NCBI RefSeq assembly: GCF_015707995.1 | Contig: NZ_JAAGRY010000010.1 | Span: 1-64,000, forward strand | DNA: 64,000 bases | Direction: 5' to 3' | Source of the DNA: Microbacterium paulum | Lineage (GTDB): Bacteria; Actinomycetota; Actinomycetes; Actinomycetales; Microbacteriaceae | Part shown: positions 17,147-29,534 of the stretch, in pieces | Numbering within the stretch: the stretch's first letter is position 1 | How the letters are laid out: every line of letters begins with the position of its first letter | Made by a program: the position numbers and the translations under genes | The notes under the pieces: model-generated | What the model saw: the letters and a program-made list of their open reading frames with translations, nothing else | What the model was told of the DNA's origin: nothing | Databases searched by the model: none

Positions 17147-18157
17147 ATGACGACGTGGTTGGTCACCGGAGGAGCCGGATACATCGGAGCGCACGTGGTG
17201 CGCGCACTGCAGGCGGCGGGCATCGCGCCCGTCGTGGTCGACGATCTGTCGAGCGGGCATGCCGCGTTCGTCCCGGACGGGGTTCCGTTCGTGCAGGGCA
17301 CGATCCTCGACCGCGACCTGCTGGTCGCCACGATGCGCGAGCACGCGGTGACGGGCGTCATCCACGTCGCCGGCTTCAAGTACGCGGGCGTGTCGGTGCA
17401 GCGCCCGCTGCACACGTACGAGCAGAACGTCGAGGGCACGCGCGTCGTGCTCGCCGCGATGGCGGATGCCGGGGTGCACAACGTCGTGTTCTCCTCGAGC
17501 GCCGCCGTGTTCGGCACCCCCGAGGTTCCCCTCGTGACGGAAGACCTTCCCAAGCGGCCCACCTCGCCGTACGGCGAATCGAAGCTCATCGGCGAGTGGC
17601 TGCTGCGCGACCAGGGCGTCGCCACGGCATCCGATGAGCACCCGCTGCGCCACACGTCGCTGCGCTACTTCAACGTCGTCGGCTCCGCCGACCCGGCCGT
17701 GTACGACACGAGCCCGCACAACCTCTTCCCGATCGTGTTCGAGAAGCTGCTCGCCGGCGAGACCCCGCAGATCAACGGCGACGACTACGACACCCCCGAC
17801 GGCACGAACGTGCGCGACTACGTGCACGTCGGCGACATCGCCGCGGCGCACGTCGTCGCCGCGCAGCGGCTCGAGTCGGGTGCGCCGATCGAGCCGGCCT
17901 ACAACCTCGGCTCGCAGAACGGTCTCAGTGTGAGGGAGATCATGGATGCCATGGCGCGGGTCACCGGCATCCCGTTCGCCCCCGTCATCGGGCCGCGCCG
18001 ACCCGGCGACCCCGACCGCATCGTCGCGACCGGCGAGCTCGCCGCGCGCGATCTCGACTGGCGAAACCGGTACACGGTCGACGAGATGGTCCGCACCGGA
18101 TGGGAGGCGCGAAGGGCCGCGCCCACGAGCGAGCCCGGACCGATCTCCAGGGGCTGA
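17147..18157 (+). CDS. galE: UDP-glucose 4-epimerase
   Basis: A 336-residue short-chain dehydrogenase-fold enzyme that interconverts UDP-galactose and UDP-glucose. NAD is bound by VTGGAGYIGAHVV at the N-terminus, with VVDDLSSGH following. The catalytic Ser-Tyr-Lys set is visible in VVFSSSAAVFG and PYGESKLIGE. The C-terminal substrate part includes RYFNVVGSADP and DYVHVGDIAAAHV. ATG 17147 is preferred over ATG 17138 because the Rossmann strand follows at once. It lies between pgm and a decayed accessory operon, about 4 kb before galTK. Confidence 0.93.
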   Translation: MTTWLVTGGAGYIGAHVVRALQAAGIAPVVVDDLSSGHAAFVPDGVPFVQGTILDRDLLVATMREHAVTGVIHVAGFKYAGVSVQRPLHTYEQNVEGTRVVLAAMADAGVHNVVFSSSAAVFGTPEVPLVTEDLPKRPTSPYGESKLIGEWLLRDQGVATASDEHPLRHTSLRYFNVVGSADPAVYDTSPHNLFPIVFEKLLAGETPQINGDDYDTPDGTNVRDYVHVGDIAAAHVVAAQRLESGAPIEPAYNLGSQNGLSVREIMDAMARVTGIPFAPVIGPRRPGDPDRIVATGELAARDLDWRNRYTVDEMVRTGWEARRAAPTSEPGPISRG

Positions 18158-18183
18158 CCCTCACGCACCGCCCCGATCCCCGT

Positions 18184-18399
18184 ATGGGTAGTTCTCCCCA
18201 TGAGAGCCGCCTCGCGAGCAAGGTGCGCGACTTCGCCGACAACTGGGACATCCACCGCGAGACGCTGGAAGAGCAACTGGCCTTCGTGCGCGACTCGATC
18301 AGCACCGTCATGGATGTCATGACCCACCTCGACGTCGAGCTCGCCGATTCGCTCTCGCAGGCGGCCGTCGAGGCAGCGATCGACGAGGCTCCGAAGTGA
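18184..18399 (+). CDS. Small helical protein, first gene of the accessory operon
   Basis: A 71-residue protein starting MGSSPHESRLASKVRDFADN and continuing as one or two amphipathic helices (EEQLAFVRDSISTVMDVMTH). Its size and helicity recall WXG100/ESAT-6-like substrates of type VII secretion, but there is no WXG motif. GTGA at 18396-18399 couples it to the next gene, and the rest of the operon is coupled in the same way. Function unknown. Confidence 0.6.
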   Translation: MGSSPHESRLASKVRDFADNWDIHRETLEEQLAFVRDSISTVMDVMTHLDVELADSLSQAAVEAAIDEAPK

Positions 18400-18707
18400 G
18401 TCTTCTCGAAGCCGACTACGCCGACCTGTTCGACGGGCGACCCGACCAGCTGGGCGCGCGCGCGACCGACCTCGACAAAGCCGCCGATGCGATCGCGCGC
18501 GCGACACAGGCGATGGTCTCGCTTATCGACGGGCAGAAGAGCGACGCGATCGATGCCATCACGACGACGGCCGACACGACGCGTTCATCGCTCAGCGCGG
18601 CCGAGAAGCGATACCGCGGCACAGCGGCCGCCCTGCAGACCTTCGCCGTCGAACTCGCCCCCATCCAGGCGACCGCACGCGAGGCGATCTCGCGTGCGGA
18701 CTTCTAG
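18396..18707 (+). CDS. Helical-hairpin protein, possibly the N-terminal part of the downstream hydrolase
   Basis: A 103-residue all-helical protein starting MSLLEADYADLFDGRPDQLG and ending AREAISRADF. Heptad patterns in the segments DKAADAIARATQAM and AAEKRYRGTAAALQTFAVEL resemble LXG/WXG-type secretion domains. The pattern continues naturally into the first 100 residues of the next frame (DARRTLSRARDDIRAAADRA), so this may be the first half of one LXG-like domain broken by a frameshift near 18694-18707. Alternatively the two are separate coupled genes, since GAGG precedes GTG 18694. Confidence 0.55.
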   Translation: MSLLEADYADLFDGRPDQLGARATDLDKAADAIARATQAMVSLIDGQKSDAIDAITTTADTTRSSLSAAEKRYRGTAAALQTFAVELAPIQATAREAISRADF

Positions 18708-20026
18708 CCGCACCTACAGCATCCAATCGGATCTCTGGGACAACCAGAACAAGACCACCCAGGCGGAAGCGATGGGGGATTCCACCGACGCGCTCCGCGA
18801 CGAGTACTGGACGCTGAACCGGCGCCTCGGCCAAGCGAATCAAGAGATCGTCGACGCCCGCAGAACCCTCTCCCGCGCCCGCGACGACATCCGCGCAGCT
18901 GCAGACCGCGCGATCGCGGCGATCGAAACGGTCATCGACGAGGGGTCCGACTCGTTCGGGGACAGGTGGAACGCTTTCTGGGAGGGTGTCGGCGACGTCT
19001 TCAGCGCGATCGGCACGTGGGTCAGCGAGTTCTTCGCCGACCTCGTCTCGATCCTCGTCGACGTCATCGCCACGGTCTTGACGGTGCTGCTGGTGGTGCT
19101 CCTGGTCGTGGTGGCCCTCGTGGCCGCGGTGGCCCTGATCGCGGCACTGGTCCTGGCCCCGGAGCTGATCATCCCCCTCTTGCTGCTCGCGGGCGCGGCG
19201 TTCGTGCTCATCGTGGGCTCCCTGGTGCTGGTGCGCGTGTGGAGTGATGTCGGCAAGCAGACGCCGACCGTGAAGCCGTACGAACCGAAGCGCGACGGCG
19301 GCACCACGGACGGACTGGAGGACGTCTTCGGCGAAGCCGGGTTCGTCGACAAGGAGGGCGGCGCCGACCAGAGCGTCGTCAAGATCGAGAAGATCATCGG
19401 GGCCGACGGAACCGTGTCTTGGCGCATCGTGCTGCCGAGCACGCAGGACTGGCAGGCGCTGGCCCCGTTCATGTCCGACGAGGACCTCTCTCTGTTCTCT
19501 GCGATGCAGGACTCCGGCGCCGTCAACGATGTGGACAGCAACATGGCGCTCGTTCTCTTCCCGAGCCTGCGAACGCAGTACGCGCGCCGTCCTCGAAGCG
19601 ATGGATAAGGCGGGGGTGCGTGGCGGCCCCAACGGTGACCCGGTCATGCTGGTCGGATTCAGTCAGGGAGGGATTCTCGCGGGGCACCTCGCAGCGAATC
19701 GCTCGGATCGGTACAACTTCGACGCGATCGTCGTCTGCGGCGCACCGATCGACAACATGCCGATCCCCGACTCGACCCGCGTCATCTCCGTGCAGCACGA
19801 GGGCGATCCCGTGCCGACGCTCGATTTCTTCACCGCCCCGCCGCAGCGAGACAATTGGCAGACGATCACGGACACGGCTCCGGGCGACCCGACCGACGTG
19901 TCGCAGATCCACAACGCGGCCCAGTACAGCATCACTCTCGAAGAGCATCTGCAGGACCTCGGCGACGTCCATGACCTCGACCGGTTCTTCGACACCGAAG
20001 ACAGCTACACCCAGACGGAGTACTAA
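18694..20026 (+). pseudogene. Membrane-anchored serine hydrolase (secretion-effector-like), frameshifted
   Basis: Read in one frame from GTG 18694, it encodes a helical region, two long hydrophobic segments (about residues 120-185) and the start of an alpha/beta hydrolase (VSWRIVLPSTQDW, GAVNDVDSNMALV), then stops at 19606-19608. The rest of the hydrolase is in another frame to 20026: nucleophile elbow LVGFSQGGILAG and acid loop HEGDPVPTLD. The two parts join exactly at the alternating GC tract 19581-19587 (TQYAR then AVLEAMDKAG), so a net -2 or +1 change is indicated. Restored, the product would be about 444 residues. Either a decayed gene or programmed slippage. Confidence 0.7.
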
Positions 20027-20028
20027 GC

Positions 20029-20478
20029 ATGGCACGAGTGAACCCGCGCAGAAGATTCGCCCTCGCGGGCATCGTCGTCGCCGTCGCCATACTGTGCGCG
20101 GCGTGCGCACCGTCACAGGGGACCGAGGAGGAACACGTGTCACAGGTCGGCGAAGCGGTCATCTCCGCGGACCAGCGGGTGGTCAGCGTCTCCGCAGAGA
20201 AGAGCGTCGACGGACTGTCGTGGGGCTGGACGCTCGACATCGTTCTGTCGGGATCCGAGCCCGTCACCTCCGACGAGCTCGGCAACGTGTTGAAAGCCGC
20301 GCGCCACGCGGGCGACCTCGATCCCGGGCACGTCGACGTGTTCGCGACGGACGAGGGCGGATCGTCCTTCGACCTGACCACCGCGGCGGACGGGCTCGGC
20401 CTGCGCTACAGCAAGGTCGGGGCGGGCATCAGCGTTCCTCGCGAGATGCTCGACGACACCCTCGGCACCGGCGAGTGA
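20029..20478 (+). CDS. Putative lipoprotein of the accessory operon
   Basis: A 149-residue protein with a lipoprotein-type signal peptide (FALAGIVVAVAILCAAC; imperfect lipobox, Cys at -3). The mature part includes SADQRVVSVSAEKSVDGLSW and GWTLDIVLSGSEPVTSDELG, suggesting a small alpha/beta domain. It starts 2 bp after the hydrolase stop and overlaps the next gene as GTGA (20475-20478). No family is recognised. Position suggests it works at the membrane with the hydrolase. Confidence 0.65.
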   Translation: MARVNPRRRFALAGIVVAVAILCAACAPSQGTEEEHVSQVGEAVISADQRVVSVSAEKSVDGLSWGWTLDIVLSGSEPVTSDELGNVLKAARHAGDLDPGHVDVFATDEGGSSFDLTTAADGLGLRYSKVGAGISVPREMLDDTLGTGE

Positions 20479-20961
20479 CCGTTCGCGCCGAGACCCCGCC
20501 CCTGCGCTTCCGGCTGATGGGGTCGTGGCACCCCGTGCTTTTGAATCAGCTCGACAGCACCGCCCTGGTGTCGGAGTTCGTGGCATCCGTCATCGGCAGG
20601 CGCGACATCGACGCGACGATACGGCATGCACATGAGCCCCGCCGTGGGCACCGAGGCCGAGACCGTCATGGGCGCGCTGCAGAAGTCCTTCGCGCAGATC
20701 GGCATGGGGCACCTCGACACGGCCCGCACGTCGTCGACAGCGGGATCCGAGATCCTGCGACTGCACCACCTCGACGGGCAGGAACTGCCGGAGCAGCCCG
20801 CCGCGCACGTACGCACGCTCACGGCGGACTACTGGTACACGGTCCCCGATTCGAAGCAACTCGTCGTCGCCACGTTCTCGACGCCGATGGGCGACATCCC
20901 GAACCTCATGCTCGACTTCTTCGACTCGCTCGTGGCCGCGTCGTATTGGGAGAAGTCCTGA
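20475..20961 (+). pseudogene. Unknown protein of the accessory operon, frameshifted
   Basis: The frame from GTG 20475 encodes LRFRLMGSWHPVLLNQLDST through GRRDIDATIR and then runs into sequence with no protein-like character. A second frame takes over at ATG 20626: HMSPAVGTEAETVMGALQKS through FFDSLVAASYWEKS, ending at 20961. Removing one C near 20625 joins them into a plausible protein of about 161 residues (IDATIR then MHMSPA). The downstream half alone has no ribosome binding site. The family is unknown. It is the last gene of the operon, convergent with the LacI gene. Confidence 0.65.
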
Positions 20962-21024
20962 GGCAACGCATCGAGGCATCCCTCTCTCGACCGACCCGAG
21001 CTCTGTCCCACGCTCTGTCCCGCC

Positions 21025-22035
21025 TCACCCCGCGGAGCTCTGGCGGACGACGAGCTGCGGTTCGAGAACGACGCCGGCCGCTTCGTCACCGGCGATGAGG
21101 GCTGCCAGAGTGGTGAGCGCCCGCTCGCCGAGCTGATCGAAATCCTGCCGGATGGTCGACAGCGGCGGGCGATAGTCGGCGGCATCGGCGATGTCGTCGA
21201 ACCCCACCACGGCGACGTCGTCGGGAACACGGCGCCCGCGATCTGCGAGAGCGCGCAGGGCGCCGAGCGCCATCTGGTCGTTGGCGGCGAACAGCGCCGT
21301 CACCGCGTCGCCGCCCCACGCGCCGTCGAGAATGCGCTCGAGAGCGGAGTGACCCGACGCCGCCGTCCAGTCCCCGCGAGCCGGCTCGGGCACGGCGCGT
21401 CCCGCGGCGACGAGCGCCTCACGCCAGCCGCGCTCGCGCTCTGCCGCGGCGAAGGAGTCCGTGGGCCCCGCGAGGTGATGGACGGTACCGCCGCCGGGGC
21501 CGACCCGCGCGAGCAGATGCTCCGTCGCGGCGCGCGCGCCGACGGCGTGATCGGTGCGCACCGAGGCGATGCCCGATCCGGCGAGCGGGTGCGCCGCGTC
21601 GACCACGACGAGAGCGAGACCCTCGGGGCGGGCGAGGCCCTCAGCGACGGCGGTGGCCTCGTTGAGGATGATGGCCCCGTCGATTCCCTGGTCGTGCAGC
21701 CGAGCGAACCCGTCGGCGACCGCGTCGGCGCTAGAGGCCGTCACGACCGTCAGCGCGTAGCCGCGCGCGGCGGCCGCGTCGGCGATCGCCTGCAGCATGC
21801 GCGAGTTGCCGACGGTCGCGAGCGACGACACCATGAGCCCGATCGTCTCGGTGCGGCCGGTGCGCAGCGCCCGCGCCGCGCGGTGCATCCGATAGCCGAG
21901 CCGTTCCATCGCCGCCTCGACCCGGGCGCGCGTGGCGGGGTCGACCCGGGGACTGCCGTTGACCACGCGCGACACGGTCTGCCCCGATACCCCGGCCGCG
22001 GCCGCCACATCGACCATCGACACCCTGCGCTGCAT
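21025..22035 (-). CDS. LacI-family repressor, probable regulator of galTK
   Basis: A 336-residue regulator. The N-terminal HTH is MVDVAAAAGVSGQTVSRVVN followed by the hinge RMHRAARALRTGRTETIGLM. The periplasmic-binding-like core contains HDQGIDGAIILNE and DVAVVGFDDIADAADYRPPL, ending in STIRQDFDQLGERALTTL. ATG 22035 has GGAGG about 8 nt upstream; longer readings are antisense of galT. It is divergent from galT across 117 bp with two inverted repeats, so galactose or a galactoside is the likely inducer (inference). Confidence 0.88.
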   Translation of the reverse strand: MQRRVSMVDVAAAAGVSGQTVSRVVNGSPRVDPATRARVEAAMERLGYRMHRAARALRTGRTETIGLMVSSLATVGNSRMLQAIADAAAARGYALTVVTASSADAVADGFARLHDQGIDGAIILNEATAVAEGLARPEGLALVVVDAAHPLAGSGIASVRTDHAVGARAATEHLLARVGPGGGTVHHLAGPTDSFAAAERERGWREALVAAGRAVPEPARGDWTAASGHSALERILDGAWGGDAVTALFAANDQMALGALRALADRGRRVPDDVAVVGFDDIADAADYRPPLSTIRQDFDQLGERALTTLAALIAGDEAAGVVLEPQLVVRQSSAG

Positions 22036-22094
22036 TCGTCCACCCTCCCGCACCGTTCGGCCCCCGCGAGCCGCCCACGCGGCGGGCGCGTTCA

Positions 22095-22152
22095 CAACAT
22101 CGGACAATCCGTCGATGTTGACGATAACACGCCTCGCCGGTAGCGTGTCATC

Positions 22153-22153
<1 letters not shown>
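22095..22153. promoter_or_regulatory. galT promoter and candidate LacI-type operators
   Basis: Two inverted repeats: CAACATCG-N10-CGATGTTG (22095-22120), and CGATAACACG-N12-CGTGTCATCG (22122-22153, one mismatch). The second spans the TAGCGT -10 (22141-22146) and reaches the GTG start of galT, so a bound repressor would block initiation directly. Confidence 0.55.
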
Positions 22154-24527
<2,374 letters not shown>

Positions 24528-24776
24528 GCTCAAGAGGACGCCTGAACGCGGGGCGGCGCGCGGACTCGCCCAACTCGGGCGCTCGGGACACCTGTCCCCG
24601 CGCGGGGTCACCTCTGCCCCTGTCAACTCAGGCGCAGTGCCGGATGCCTCGTCCCATAAGCGGTCGATTCGGAACCCCGAACGCAACCCCTTCTGGGACA
24701 AAACCACACCCCGAGTGGGACGACGACTGTCCGAATGGGGACGACGCCCCGGGGTGGGCGGAGGCGTGAGGCAGGC

Positions 24777-24820
24777 GCAAGCCCCTGGCATCCACCCCGC
24801 CGGCCCCGTAGCGTCGACGG
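24777..24820 (+). promoter_or_regulatory. Promoter-like duplicate, copy 1 (no gene downstream)
   Basis: TGGCAT (24786-24791), 17-bp spacer, TAGCGT (24809-24814). About 45 bp are almost identical to the copy at 25495-25538, which lies directly upstream of a hydrolase gene. This copy has no open frame after it. Confidence 0.45.
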
Positions 24821-24904
24821 CGGGGGCGGCACCCGGCGCGGCAGGCATCCAGCGCTCGACGCTCGGCGGCAGGCATCCGGAGCCCGGACGAACGGACGGG
24901 CGAA

Positions 24905-24982
24905 CGAACTCCGCAGGATGCCACGTACTCCGCACCGATCACGGGGTTTCGGTGCGGAGTTGGTGCGATTCTGCGGGCTTCG
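24905..24982. repeat. Nested four-unit palindrome D
   Basis: Outer arms CGAACTCCGCAGGAT (24905-24919) and ATTCTGCGGGCTTCG (24968-24982) pair at 12 of 15 bases. Inner arms TACTCCGCACCGA (24926-24938) and TCGGTGCGGAGTT (24949-24961) share a perfect 12-bp core. The forward words share ACTCCGCA. It lies near the end of the ArsC-like gene and could terminate transcription. Confidence 0.75.
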
Positions 24983-25028
24983 TGCACGGCGGGCCGCGCG
25001 CGGGTCCGGGCCGTGACGGCGAGCCGGC

Positions 25029-26446
<1,418 letters not shown>

Positions 26447-26505
26447 AGATTAGCGACACGGATGCCACGACAGCCCGCGCGACCGCGGGCCCAACACGCC
26501 CGCGC

Positions 26506-27474
26506 TCAGTGCACGGTCGCAGCGGGCATCCGTCGCCGCATCACCGCGATCGCCTCGGGATTCTCGTCGACGAGCACGGCATCGCGGCCGAGCGCCGCGG
26601 CGACGGCGCCGGTCGTGCCGCTGCCGGCGAACAGGTCGAGCACGCGATCGCCGGGGCGGCTGGATGCCTGCACGATGCGCCGCAGAACACCCTCGGGCTT
26701 CTGGGTGGGGTAGCCCGTCTTCTCGCGCCCGCTCGTGGGGACGATCGTGTGCCACCACACGTCGGTCGGCAGCTTTCCCCGCGCCGCCTTCTCGGGGGTG
26801 ACGAGCCCCGGCGCCATGTAGGGCTCGCGGTCGACGCCTTCGGAGTCGAAGTAGTACCCCTTCGGGTCTTTCACGTAGACGAGGATCGTGTCGTGCTTGG
26901 TCGGCCAGCGTCGCCGCGACTTGGCGCCGTAGTCGTAGGCCCAGATGAGCTCGTTGAGAAAGCACTCGCGGCCGAACAGGGCGTCGAGCATCACTTTGGC
27001 GTAGTGCGCCTCTCGGTAGTCGAGATGCAGGTAGAGCGTGCCGTCGTCGGCCAGCAGTCGCCACGCCTCGCGCAGCCGCGGCTCGAGGAAGTCCCAGTAG
27101 TCGCCCCACCGGTCGTCGTAGCGGCGCAGGTCACCGCTCAGGCGCGCGTAGCTCGTGCCGCGGAACCCGGCCTTGACCGGCGCGCGTTCATGACCTCGGA
27201 GTTCCGGTTCGGTTTCGGCCGATCCTCCGCCGTCGGCGGCCTGTTCGGGGCGATTCTCCGAGGTCGTGACCGCCTGCTCGATCGACCGGTGCTGGCGGCG
27301 GCCCGTGTTGAACGGCGGATCGAGGTAGATCAGGGTGAACCCGCCGCTCGGCAGCGTGCGGGCGACCGCGAGATTGTCACCCTCGATGATGTCGATCTGG
27401 CCGGGAACGAGGTCGGCGGGGGCGGCGGGATCGGGGACGGCGGGGGCCGGCGCGTGGTCGGGGGCGCCGGTCAC
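26506..27474 (-). CDS. Site-specific DNA methyltransferase (beta class), orphan
   Basis: A 322-residue adenine-N6 or cytosine-N4 methyltransferase. The catalytic motif LIYLDPPFNTGR (about residues 46-57) comes before the SAM-binding motif LFAGSGTTGAVAAALGRDAV near the C-terminus, with the target-recognition region between, which is the beta-class order. There is an acidic low-complexity insert at about residues 58-100. No restriction endonuclease is near, so an orphan, regulatory or host-protective enzyme is likely. GTG 27474 overlaps the lplA stop as GTGA. Target sequence cannot be predicted. Confidence 0.88.
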   Translation of the reverse strand: MTGAPDHAPAPAVPDPAAPADLVPGQIDIIEGDNLAVARTLPSGGFTLIYLDPPFNTGRRQHRSIEQAVTTSENRPEQAADGGGSAETEPELRGHERAPVKAGFRGTSYARLSGDLRRYDDRWGDYWDFLEPRLREAWRLLADDGTLYLHLDYREAHYAKVMLDALFGRECFLNELIWAYDYGAKSRRRWPTKHDTILVYVKDPKGYYFDSEGVDREPYMAPGLVTPEKAARGKLPTDVWWHTIVPTSGREKTGYPTQKPEGVLRRIVQASSRPGDRVLDLFAGSGTTGAVAAALGRDAVLVDENPEAIAVMRRRMPAATVH

Positions 27475-28520
27475 GGAACGCGGTGCAGCCACGCGTCGGT
27501 GGCGAACTTCGAGGCGACGAGCGCCTCCGCCTCGGCGTACTCGTCGGGCGAGATCTGCCCGGGGGCGGCGCCGTAGAGCGTCGTGAACGTGTCTTTCAGG
27601 CGCTCGATGATGGCCTCGCGGGGCAGGCCCGTCTGGCTGCGCAGCGGGTCGACGCGCTTGGCGGCAGACGTGGTGCCCTTGTCGCTGAGCTTCTCGCGGC
27701 CGATGCGCAGTACCTCGGTCATCACCTGTCCGTCCATGTCGTACGACATCGTCGCGTGGTGCAGCACACCGCCCGCCGCGAGACGCTTCTGCGCGGCGCC
27801 GCCGATCTTGCCCTTCGGCGAGGTGATGTCGTTGAGCGGCTGGTAGGTCGCCTCGATGCCGAGCGAGCGCAGCGCCTGCAGCACCCAGTCGTCGAGGAAG
27901 GCGTACGAGTCGGCGAAGGTCATGCCGGCCACGAGGGATGCCGGTACGTACAGCGAATACGTGACGATCGAGCCCGCACCCATCATCATCGCGCCGCCGC
28001 CCGAGATGCGACGGACGACGTCGTAGCCGTGCCGGGCCGCGCCCTCGGGGTCGACCTCGTTGCGGTAGGACTGGAACGAGCCGATCACGACGGCCGACTC
28101 GTCCCACTCCCAGATGCGCAGCGTCGGGTTCCGAAGCCCCGCGCCGACGCGCGCCGTGAGCACCTCGTCGAGCGCGAGGTTCATCCGCGGCGAGACGGCC
28201 TTCTCGTGCACGACCTCCCACGTGAAGTCCTTCCACCCCGGTGCCGTGACGAGGGCGCGGCGCACGGCCGTGCCCACCGACTCGGGGGTGAAGCCGAGCA
28301 GCTGAGCGCCCTCGGGAAGAGCGGCGCGCACGGCGGCGGCGATGGCCGCGGCATCCGTCTCCACCGGCAGCCCGGTGACGGCGGCATCGATGTGCTGCAG
28401 GGCGTCGTCGGGCTCGAGAAAGAAGTCACCGGCGAGGTGGAAGTCGGCGATGCGGCCGTCATGGACCTCGAGATCGACGACGACGAGCTTGCCGCCCGGA
28501 ACCTTGTACTCTCCGTGCAT
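27471..28520 (-). CDS. lplA: Lipoate-protein ligase family protein
   Basis: A 349-residue enzyme of the biotin/lipoate ligase family, expected to attach lipoate to 2-oxoacid dehydrogenases or GcvH. The accessory domain, normally C-terminal in E. coli LplA, is at the N-terminus (DFFLEPDDALQHIDAAVTGL). The catalytic domain follows with VVRRISGGGAMMMGAGSIVT, PLNDITSPKGKIGGAAQKRL (catalytic Lys) and GGVLHHATMSYDMD. ATG 28520 is 6 nt after TAGGCT, so leaderless. It is coupled to the DNA methyltransferase downstream, with no obvious functional link. Confidence 0.88.
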   Translation of the reverse strand: MHGEYKVPGGKLVVVDLEVHDGRIADFHLAGDFFLEPDDALQHIDAAVTGLPVETDAAAIAAAVRAALPEGAQLLGFTPESVGTAVRRALVTAPGWKDFTWEVVHEKAVSPRMNLALDEVLTARVGAGLRNPTLRIWEWDESAVVIGSFQSYRNEVDPEGAARHGYDVVRRISGGGAMMMGAGSIVTYSLYVPASLVAGMTFADSYAFLDDWVLQALRSLGIEATYQPLNDITSPKGKIGGAAQKRLAAGGVLHHATMSYDMDGQVMTEVLRIGREKLSDKGTTSAAKRVDPLRSQTGLPREAIIERLKDTFTTLYGAAPGQISPDEYAEAEALVASKFATDAWLHRVP

Positions 28521-28549
28521 GACCCCAGCCTAGGTCTGCGGCCGCGCCC

Positions 28550-29416
28550 TCAGTCGCGCACGGCGATGCGGGCGTCGAGCCACGCGAGCAGGTCGTCGCG
28601 CACCTCTCCCTGCAGCGGCTCGTTGAAGATCTCGTGCCGCGCGCCCTCGTAGACGATCGCGGTCACGTCGCTCAGACCCGACCGATGGCGGTACGAGTCG
28701 GCGAGCTTCTCGATGCTGCGCGGGCCGCCGAGCGGGTCGTCGGAGCCGACGAGGATCAGCACGGGCCGCGGTGCACGGATGTCACGCGCCGGCCGCCCGA
28801 GCACCCGCAGCTGATCGCCGGGGCTGAACAGGCGCTGCATGGGCACGGTCGTCGTGTACGGATCGGCGAGGAACGCCTCGCCGACCGCGGGGTCGCTCGC
28901 CATCCATTCGGTGCCGTTGGAGGTCTTCGAATCCCACCTCTTGTTGAGGTTGCCGACGTTCATGTAGCCGAGCATGCGATAGGCCGAGCCGCTGAGGACG
29001 ACCGCGTCGTAGCTGTCGGGATGCTCGTTGTAGAGGCCCTGGGTCATGAACGACCCCCACGAGTGCCCGAGGATCACGAGCGGCAGGCCGGGGTTCTCGG
29101 CGCGGATGAGCTCGGTGAACTGCGAGAGCGCCGCGACCGTCGCTCGGAGTCCCCCGACTCCGAGGTGCCCGATCTTGCTCGGGTCGCCGCCGTGCTGGCG
29201 CTCGCCGGTGCGCCCGTGCCCGCGATGGTCGTCGGCGTAGACGATGTACCCGTCGGCGGTGAGCGCGTCGATGAGGTTGCCGTACCGCCGGGCATGCTCG
29301 CCGATGCCGTGCAGCAGCTGCACCACGGCGCGCGGGTCGCCCGCTGCGGGGTAGTGATCGAAGACGATCTCGACGCCGTGCGCGTCAGTATAGGTGCGTT
29401 CGGTGGGCTCGGTCAC
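28550..29416 (-). CDS. Alpha/beta hydrolase (monoacylglycerol-lipase-like)
   Basis: A 288-residue serine hydrolase. The HG motif is LLHGIGEHARRYGNL, the second landmark YADDHRGHGRTG, the nucleophile elbow ILGHSWGSFMTQ, the acid VGSDDPLGG and the histidine EGARHEIFNEP. This pattern fits monoacylglycerol lipases and lysophospholipases. GTG 29416 lies 6 nt after TAGGCT, so the transcript is probably leaderless. It is divergent from the exporter gene at 29535. Confidence 0.88.
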   Translation of the reverse strand: MTEPTERTYTDAHGVEIVFDHYPAAGDPRAVVQLLHGIGEHARRYGNLIDALTADGYIVYADDHRGHGRTGERQHGGDPSKIGHLGVGGLRATVAALSQFTELIRAENPGLPLVILGHSWGSFMTQGLYNEHPDSYDAVVLSGSAYRMLGYMNVGNLNKRWDSKTSNGTEWMASDPAVGEAFLADPYTTTVPMQRLFSPGDQLRVLGRPARDIRAPRPVLILVGSDDPLGGPRSIEKLADSYRHRSGLSDVTAIVYEGARHEIFNEPLQGEVRDDLLAWLDARIAVRD

Positions 29417-29534
29417 GCCGCGAGCCTAGAGGAAGCGGATGCCTGCGCACGAGGCATCCTTCTCGGCGCGCGTCTCTCCGCCCGATGTGGAGGCCTCTAT
29501 GCAGAACAGATTTCGCTAGATAAGCGAGCGATTC

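Larger units (their letters stand above)
24528..25028. other. 501-bp gene-free region between galK and the ArsC-like gene
   Basis: No credible gene on either strand. The left part (24535-24760) has repeated GGGACA/TGTCCC-type words with weak inverted structure. The middle holds a promoter-like duplicate (24777-24820) with no gene downstream. The right part holds nested palindrome D. A short non-coding RNA starting near 24820 and ending at the palindrome is possible but unproven. Confidence 0.6.

Noticed and set aside
20626-20961. An independent 111-residue gene starting at ATG 20626
   Set aside because: No ribosome binding site, and the preceding frame supplies a natural N-terminal half that ends exactly there, so a frameshift is the better explanation.
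24535-24760. A further nested palindrome built on GGGACA/TGTCCC words
   Set aside because: Word copies are unequal and not arranged two forward and two inverted; too degenerate to list with A-F.
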